In this document: piece by piece, positions 11,901-20,900 of the stretch
How the letters are laid out: each line of letters starts with the position of its first letter
How positions within the stretch are numbered: position 1 is the first letter of the stretch
Translations under genes and position numbers: made by a program
NCBI GenBank assembly: GCA_025618425.1
Contig: CM046838.1
Coordinates: forward strand, 20,482,838 to 20,546,837
Reading direction: 5' to 3'
Length of the DNA stretch: 64,000 nucleotides
Origin: Heliocidaris tuberculata
Lineage: Eukaryota; Echinodermata; Echinoidea; Camarodonta; Echinometridae
Notes under the pieces: generated by a model
What the model saw: only the letters and a program-made list of their open reading frames with translations
The model's database searches: none
What the model was told of the DNA's origin: nothing

Positions 11901-14900
11901 TAATTAGGCTAAAGCTAATAAGGCTAATTCGGCTTAGGCTAATTAGTCTACCCCTTCTTTACTCTTCCCCCGCTCTCTCCCTTCCCTCTCTTACCTCATA
12001 AAATACCAATCTACAACACAGGCAGCAATGACAAACTGATGGCAAGCCAGAAAGTACTAAGCTGTCCCGATAAAGCCAATGGCATGTTAACGCCCCTGCT
12101 CTTCCTGCTCCTACCGACCACACAATCTCGCCCTCCCATCCCATCCTCCCTCCTTCCCCTTATTTACTCCCTCCCCTCCCCCTCTTACCTTGTAAAATAC
12201 CAGTCTACAACACAGGCAGCGATGACAAACTGGTGGCAAGCGAGGATGAACTCGGCTGTCCAGATGAAGCCTATGGCATGGTACCACCACATGTAGCGTA
12301 CAGGCTGCGGAGGGTTGTAGGTGACATAGCCATGAGGTTTGGTCACTAAGGGGTAGCCTGTTGAACAAAATGGCAGGGGAGACAATTATAAATTGATGAC
12401 ATCAACTGCTTGTTACAGAAATCTTGAGAGAGATGCTTGTTGTAGTGATTGCTCTTAACTCTTTACTGGCTTTGGTCAACCAATGGAACAAAAGGATTTT
12501 GATCCATGACAAATAAAGAGTTAAATGCCTATCCTCCTATCCTCACAGTTCTAACAAGTACTACAACAAGATATTTCTACATATTTTATTGATATATTCC
12601 CTTTATACTGTAGCACCACATGGTATCAATCATAAAAATTCATAATCCTTCTTTGAATTTAAAAAAGAAAGACATATTATTCTTTGTCTAAACATATTTG
12701 ATCAAAGATGCAAAGTTGGGCAAGATTCATCTCCTGTGAATAAGGACATAAGGCTTACATGCACATGTTCATAACACTTGGGTGTCATTTCTGTGTTAAT
12801 GGTATGCTCTTCAAAACAAGATGTTATTGCTAATTTGCTATTGCTACCATATGTGTGAAGCTGCGTGTCAGAAAATGACAATAAGTACTGTATAAGTGGT
12901 TATTTTCGCGGTGGTTTTATTTTCGCGATTTTCGCGAGTCGGTCCTCGCGAAAATTTCCACTTCAATATATGGCTGTTTATAGTAACAAAAACATCACAA
13001 AAATCGCAAAATCAAACCCTCGCGAATTTCCCTACCTAGTCCAAAATCGCGAAAATATCTGTACGCGAAAAAAACAGCTTATACAGTACTTGAAAGATAA
13101 GTTTACGCAGACCATAACCAACAGAAGAGATTTTTAAGTTTCAGAACTTCTACATTTTGCAGGGTGCTAAAAAAAATGCCACAAAATTGTTTACCTAGAC
13201 TAAATTCACTTGCCTGGACATTTTATGCTGGAAACAAGGAGTCATAAATGGATTCAGGGGGCTACAAAATTTGTTGTAACCACTTTGCCAAGACAGGCAA
13301 ATAAATCATGGAACGATTTACCTGTATACATAATTCACTTGCTTCAGCTGTATCAGGAAAGTATTTCTTTTAATCAAGCTAATGTGTGAACCAGGTGTGA
13401 CCAGATAAACCAATATTAGGGCCATTCTCACTTACAGCGAAACTCCACGGACTATTTTGTGGATTTTTTGGTGGATTTTTTTTCTAATGTGGACAGAAAA
13501 ACTGCACGAAAACTTGAGAGGAAACTAGCGATATTTCTATCTTTGCGAGTGAATTGCTTGCGAGTTTTCCAATGTGAATTCAACTCCGCAGTGTTTGTCA
13601 CATGACTTCTTGCACTGTAAACAATTCTCTGTTGGTTTGCAAGAAATGTGGGCAAGTGCATTACAATCCCAAACTCAGTGGAGTTTGGAAGTCAGTGTGA
13701 ATCGTGAGGTGAATGAACGCGAGTATTTTCACTGCGATGTTTACAAGAGAGAATGGCCCTATACTGTCCAGGTTGAAGGGTCTCTTAAATATATGACTTT
13801 GGTTGCTTAGAATTTTCAAGAAAATTTGCCCCATCGGGCAAGTGATATCTAAATTCAGTTGCCCATTTGTAAATATCACCTGCCCCGCAACATCACATAA
13901 ATAGGTTTGTAGCACCCCAAGAGCTATATCAAATGGTTGTACACAAAACAAATCACAAGTGGTGAGAACCCTGCATTGCGATGGATACTCTACCTGTTGC
14001 GGAGATGGCTATGAAGACGATGGTGATGTAGACAAAGAATATGATCAGGATAATGAACGTCCAGAATGGTTGAAGGAGGAGCAGGGGCATGGCACGGATG
14101 GCCTTGCCCGCCTGCCCGAACAGCTCCACAGTGAAAGCCACACGTTTCCACATGACCAGGATGATAAGGAACAAGATGACCTGATGTGAATGGAAGCAGA
14201 TGAGTGGAACAAGATGCATGGTATTCTACAGGCCTTTTCTGACATGGTGCAGTAAACCGTCTACAATAAACCCTGCTGCTAACTTTATGTGCAAATGAAT
14301 GATAAAAGACAATGCCGTGGGGGTAAAAATACATTGCAGTGCATAACAATGGCCACTAACTCACCGAGCTGTGTGTCGTGTGATATAGAACAGCGATGCG
14401 CACTTCACTGTATTATCTCATTTTATCATGCTACTGTGTTTTGTTTTTGTTTTTATGTGATTTACCGCCTCATATCTGAAAGGGGCTACAGGCTATGTTT
14501 AAATGGCACTCCACAACCTGACATGATCATGTTTTATTTGAACTCCTTCCATGCCATATATGCACAGCTTAAAGGGTACCAATCACCAAAAATAATTTTG
14601 CTCTGTATGTTAGAGGTTTCATGTCGTTATACTATATTCAAAATATGGGCTTCAAATATTAATTCCATAGAGAGAGATTGCAATTTTAATTACACTCTCT
14701 ATAAGCGTAAAAGTGACTCGTGAGTAGACTACTCAATGCACCTGTACGCGCTCGCCAAGATAAAGGCTCGCGCGGAACCAAACTCGAAGTTCAGTTCCAC
14801 GCGAGCATTTTCATGTTATCCTTTATTTCCTTCATACTCATTAACTGTTGACCTATAGAATACCAGACAAAGTTCTTTGAGGTTGATTTTATACTTTCTA

Positions 14901-17900
14901 GCTGTACACAAATTATTTTTTCAGGTGATTGGTACACTTAAACATGATCAAAATCAAATACAATCAGGTTGTGAACTGCAAAATGAACAAAGCCTATTAA
15001 AGATGTGTGGTATTATTTACCCCATAAACCATGAGTGTAACTGACTTTGCTAAAATCGAATCATGAGGACACTGAAAATGATTTCAAGACTGCAACCAAT
15101 GTACATGAACACAAAATAGAAGAGTGATTAGGACAAAATCTGGACTATAGTAGTTTTAATACAAATAGTATGACCTCAGACCAGATATGACTTTATATTC
15201 ATCTACATGTAACATTCACCAAGCACGTGTAGATGTAAATGTCCTCTTCCAAATTTCACCAAATGAAATGACAGATATTGAATACAAGATGCACTTTCTG
15301 CTTCTACACACCAATGAGCTATATGAGACACTATCATACATAAAGAATCAACATGAAAATGTCCTGAAATGTAAAATTCTTGTCACGGCACCAATCAGTT
15401 GTACGACAATTTGGGGCGATACATCTACATACTACATCTGTTGAACAGAATTTATAATCAAAACCAAAATTCAGATCAGATTTGGACTTGGTTAATTTTA
15501 GCAGCACTATGCAATCAGAAAGTTCTTCTGGCTAAAGAAAAATTGGCCCACACACATTTTCGCAGTTCAGTCTTAGAAGGCTCCTTGATGTTTTAAGCCA
15601 AGGGCGTAAACAGGTGGGGGACAGGGGGGACATGTCCCCCCCACTTTTAAAAGTGGGGGGGACATCATATCATTTGTCCCCCCCACTTTTGGGGTTCAAA
15701 CCCATTACTAAAAACCAGGAAAGCACTTCCATCTTGTTCTTTTGCATGCCTTGAGTTTGAGAAATTCCTAAATATAAATGTTCAACCGCCCTTGTTGACA
15801 TTTGTTGCCTTGTTGAAATCATCCCAATCCTCTTCCCTCACCATGCAGCACTGCCATGGCGCGGCGTGGCGCGCCGTTCGATCGAGTTGCAAATTTTATT
15901 TTAGATCTCGCCTATAGCCGGCCGCCGCGCCAGGCCTGAGGGGGGCCTGGGCCTAATCATAGGCCTTGCGCAGCGCTATCGGGTGCAGTCCTGCGTACGC
16001 AGCATAAGCATAAGAATTGAGCCCTCAAAGAATTGCCGAGGATTTCATCAAATCAGAGGACCGTCGTAGGCAGATTTTCGGGAAGTTCTGAAGTTCCGGG
16101 GTACCTCGCTGTAATTTTTGATTTATATCGAAACCTTGCTATATCAGAGTAACAACAAGGTTATCTGAAATTTGTGATTGCGAAAATCCCTTCTACTTAT
16201 GAGAGCTTGTAATATTACTTCTTGTTATAATGAGAATCCACTGCATAAGCTTTTAACAACATGATACAATTGGCTTGATTTCTGCTACACAGTGCATTAA
16301 AAGGCCTATTTTCGATGGCAAAACTTCAAAAAGTCCCTACCATGGGAGGGAGGGCATCCCCTTTCCACACCTCCCTAATTGCTCAGTGTCTCCCCCACTT
16401 TTCAGAAGCTGTTGACGCCCTTGTTTTAAGCTAATGATATCAAGTATTAAGATCCAAAAGCAACATAGTGCACTCTCCAGAAATTGTTTGTTATCTTTAT
16501 TTGTTTTAATATTTGATATCTTCATTTCTGCTGGGAAATGGTAATTTATTTACACAAATTGGAGTACTTTTTTGATGCCCAGTATATGCCAAACCTAGTA
16601 GTTCCCACTTTTTAAAGTTTATATCATTCATTCATTTTCCACTTGTGGGATGGAACACCCTTATAGCAGGTTTAAATTAACACTAGACTAAAATTGATCC
16701 ATCCATTAACCTATGAAATCAATTGCTAGGAAATTTTTTTTTAAATGACATGTATGACCTTATTTCTTTATTTCTTTAATCAGGAATATGTTATAGGCTG
16801 GTATCGGAATGGTTTTATCCTACACCAACTGCATTCGTAACTTCATCCCTGGACTAAACACTGTACCTAATCCTAACCATAACTCTAAACCTATCCTAAA
16901 ATCCAGTTGTAACCATAACCCGAACTTCTGAAACTGGAGCGATTGTCCGAGCACCGTCAGCATGTCACATGACTTACAGTGAAGACAGTGGCAGCAATAG
17001 AGAAGCCCAGGAATGCTGTCACGTTACGTTGGTCGGCTTCTAACTGCATGGCAGGCTCCACTGCATCCAAAGCTTTCTTCTTCATTACATAGGTCCACCA
17101 GAGAACAGCCGTACCAGCTGCATAGGATCAAATAAATGATAAATCTCATTTATGTATAATAAATATGGAAGCATCAGTGTACAGTGTTTTGTCCTTTTGA
17201 ATAGGTGGAGCGTTCGAATCGCTGGGTGTCCTCATAACATGAATTTCATCTACAGTTCTCCCTCTTGACCTAGGTGTAAGAGCAGTTGCCAAAACTAAGC
17301 AAAGGTTTTACTTTCAAAAGCAATTTGCTAGCATATAGGGACATCATATCATGGAGTGATTTATAGTATACAAAAAAATATAACGATTGAATGCTTCATC
17401 AGTGAGGAAATTATCATCATCCAAATCAAAAAAATATCTTAATGAAATGTCACTTTTTGATCAAATGCTGCATTACATCAGTGATTTCAGTGGCAGATCT
17501 GAGAGAAGCTTACCAATTGAGCCGATGACAGACACAAAGTAGATGACCCAGACGATGACCTGAGCTACCAGATGAATCAGCACCACCATGATGAAAGATA
17601 GAACTATTGATGGGAAACAAACAAAAGAAAATATTTGATCATTTTGTTTTTGCTTTTTGATTTGAGCTGAATTTAGCAAGTACAGGTAATTTTTAATTTA
17701 ACTTTGGCTATAACACTTAAATCAATCCAATTAGAATAATTGTGAAAACAAGACGATCACAAAAACAGAATGAAATTTTTTTTTAATTACATATTTTAGA
17801 AAAATTATTTATGCTGTTCAGGGCTATGTTGGTTTGTCTACAAACATAGACTAGCACATCAATGATGTGGCGCTCATCCGGCATGCAGCAAAGAAATTGA

Positions 17901-20900
17901 TGCAATTTGTACTTTGAACACAGTAGACATTGTAATGAATCGATGAAATGTACATGTATTGGTTACATGCATGTACAGATGATGAAGTGCCTATTGCAGA
18001 TCTGGCTAAATGTGGTTTTGGAAGGAGACAGTGACTATTTTCTAGACAAAATTTTAAAATTCCGAGTAGAAGTTTAATAAACCTCATGAAAGTCTTTCAA
18101 ATGGAACAAAAAAAAAAATCGAAATCGGTCAATAAATGAGGAAGAAGAAGCCATTTTTGTGATCTTTTTAATAAATTTCGCATAAATTAGCATAAATAAT
18201 TTTCTAGACAAAATTTCAAATTTCCGAGTAGAAGTTCAATGAACCTCATGAAAGTCTTTCAGATGGAAAAAAAAAATCGAAATCGGTCAATAAATGAGGA
18301 AGAAGCAATTTTTGTGATTTTTGAATAAATATCGCATAAATTAGCATAATTAATTTTGTAGACAAAATTTCAAAATTCTGTGTAGAAGTTCAATGAACCT
18401 CATGAAAGTCTTTCAGATGGAACAAAAAAAATCGAAATCGGTCAATAAATGAGGAAGGAGAAGCAATTTTTGTGATTTTTGAGAAATGCGCATAAATTAG
18501 CATATTTAATGAGTTTCAAAATTCTGTGTAGAAGTTTCGAATCCCCCACCTAGTGCTATCATATAAAGCAAACGGAATTAAAATCGGGTAAGAAATGGCG
18601 AAGAAGAAGCATTTTGAAATTGTGGACGGACGACAGACGAAGGACGGACGGACGGATGGACGACGGACGACGGACGCCTCGCCACGGCATAAGCTCATCT
18701 GGCCCATTCGGGCCAGATGAGCTAAAAATGAACAGCATATTTTACTATTGTATTGCTTAAAATATTTCCAATGCTCTAAGTATACTTTGCATAAATTTGT
18801 GCGAAACATTCAATTTCACTTAGAAATGCTAAATATTCTTGACCATACAATGGGTTTAATGCAAATCTATGAGACCATCCTACTTTGAACAACTCTTTAA
18901 AAGAATATATTCTCGATTCTAGGACACCTACCCCCTGCATAGTTAACCCTCTAGGATAGTAATCATATAGGATAGCTACAATGTACAGGCCTGACCCTTC
19001 TAGGACAAAAGGGATATTATAACATGCACAACTATCACCCTATCATGCCAAAGTATAAGATCGCTGTCAATATCCTTAATGGGTAGTTTTCAGAGGGGAT
19101 ACTCATCAAGGGCATGGTATTAAAGGTCCATGGGGTAGTCCTCTGGTTACTTCTTGTTACAAATACAATAAAACCTGTATACAAAGATCACTCAATGGAG
19201 GCTAGATAAGCATTCTTTATAAGGAGGTAGTCTACAGGTACAGGTAAAGGTTTTTAATAATGAGAACACTTTAAAAAAAAAAGTGCAGTCCTTATAGACA
19301 GGTGGTTGCTCAAGCAGGTTAGACTGTACTCACCAAGTGATATACCACAGAGACCAAGGATGATCCACCTGGCCATGTACAGGTCCACCAGGGCCTTGGA
19401 GAGGAGCTCGGAGGCATTCAAGAAGGAGATGATGTTCTCTATGTACTCCTTGGCGATCACAAACAGATCCTGAGGGACGCACCGATTGATGATGGGTTCA
19501 CTGTCAAAGATCACAAAAATACAAGTACACATGCATTAACCTCTTCTGTTCTATGGGCGGCAAATCTGCACAAGAATGTTAATGGTCTGCTAAAAGTTTG
19601 GACTAAAAATAGCTATTTATTTCTTCATGAAACAGAAACAATTACATACATTGCACATATAACTCCCATGGAAAATATCTAAAGCCAAAGTTAACTATGA
19701 AATAAAGATATAAGACCCCAAATTGACTTTTGAAACTTCATTTATGACAATTTTCCACAAACCTAATGGCACAGAAGGAGTTAACAGTATTTTGCCTAAA
19801 TGGATTAATTGTACATGTAAAAGAATATGCATCAGATCTGGATAGGTTTATTTCAAGCCCATTTGTTCCATACCTATTTTTTTTTTAGCTTGACTCCACA
19901 AGCTTCAATTAAATGTACACTGTACATAATTTCTTGTTAGAGATTTATAGCTTGCTCACATCAACGTTAACCAAAATATCAGTGCCTTTACCCCTTCTAA
20001 CAGAGACAGGGAATATCCTCAGATCATAAAAACATTGGTTTGATGGATTGCCAACTTGACAAAATGCGGGTAGGAAGAACCATGTTCACCATAACCCCCA
20101 TCCTGACCCTACCAAAGGCATCTCTCAAAGTTCCTGGAGCAAGGTACATGTACAAACCTGGCAAACACAACATTGGGACAAGGTCCATTAGTGCCTGTTG
20201 CAGCGGTGTCATAGTCCGCAACTGCCACAGGATAGTTGCAAATCTTCGAATCGGTTTCCTCCGCAAAACTCTTGTAGTCTGCCGTTGAATTCAGCATCCT
20301 GTTAGGACACTGGCTGACGCAGACCTCCAGAGAGTCGGTGGGATAACGCACATCCATGAAGAATACATATCTGAAAAGCAAAACATTTTTTAGATAATGA
20401 AAATTTACCCAATGGAGTGTTTTATTTTCCTACTATGTGTAGGCTTCTTTTATTCAAATCTTTGTTTTCATCCCCTGCTACTCTAGTATTTTATCAAAAA
20501 GGGATAGTTTTAGCAAAGACTTTAAAATCATTTTGAGATTCCCTATAAAAGACTATAAAATGTACATGTACATATGGGTCATAACAGAATCAATTCAAGC
20601 CAGACACTTTTGCTTGCAAGAAACTTCAAAAATTTCCAGAGTGGTTCTGAGTCCCCAGTTTTATGCTGTGAAAGCAACATAAATATGACTACGAATATTT
20701 GAACTTAAACAGCCATCGTAAAAATTTGTGAATGTTGCAGGTTTCACAAATTTGGAGAGCTATGAAGCAGGGGTGTATCCAGGATTCTGTAAATGGTGGG
20801 AGGGAAGGGGGGGGGGGGGAACAATGCTGCAAAATTCTAACAAGCAAAAAAAATTTCCTGTGTACTTAAGATATACCAGATTAGATTTGAAATAGCTAGG

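Noticed and set aside
12001..12144. Second functional exon 9
   Set aside because: In-frame TAG and missing acceptor half; listed as a decayed duplicate instead.
14289..14723. 144-residue plus-strand frame
   Set aside because: Half of it is M1 MITE copy 3; no family resemblance; inside an SLC44A1 intron.
15187..15444. 85-residue plus-strand frame in the intron between SLC44A1 exons 7 and 8
   Set aside because: No recognisable motif, no splice signals that extend it, not supported by neighbours.
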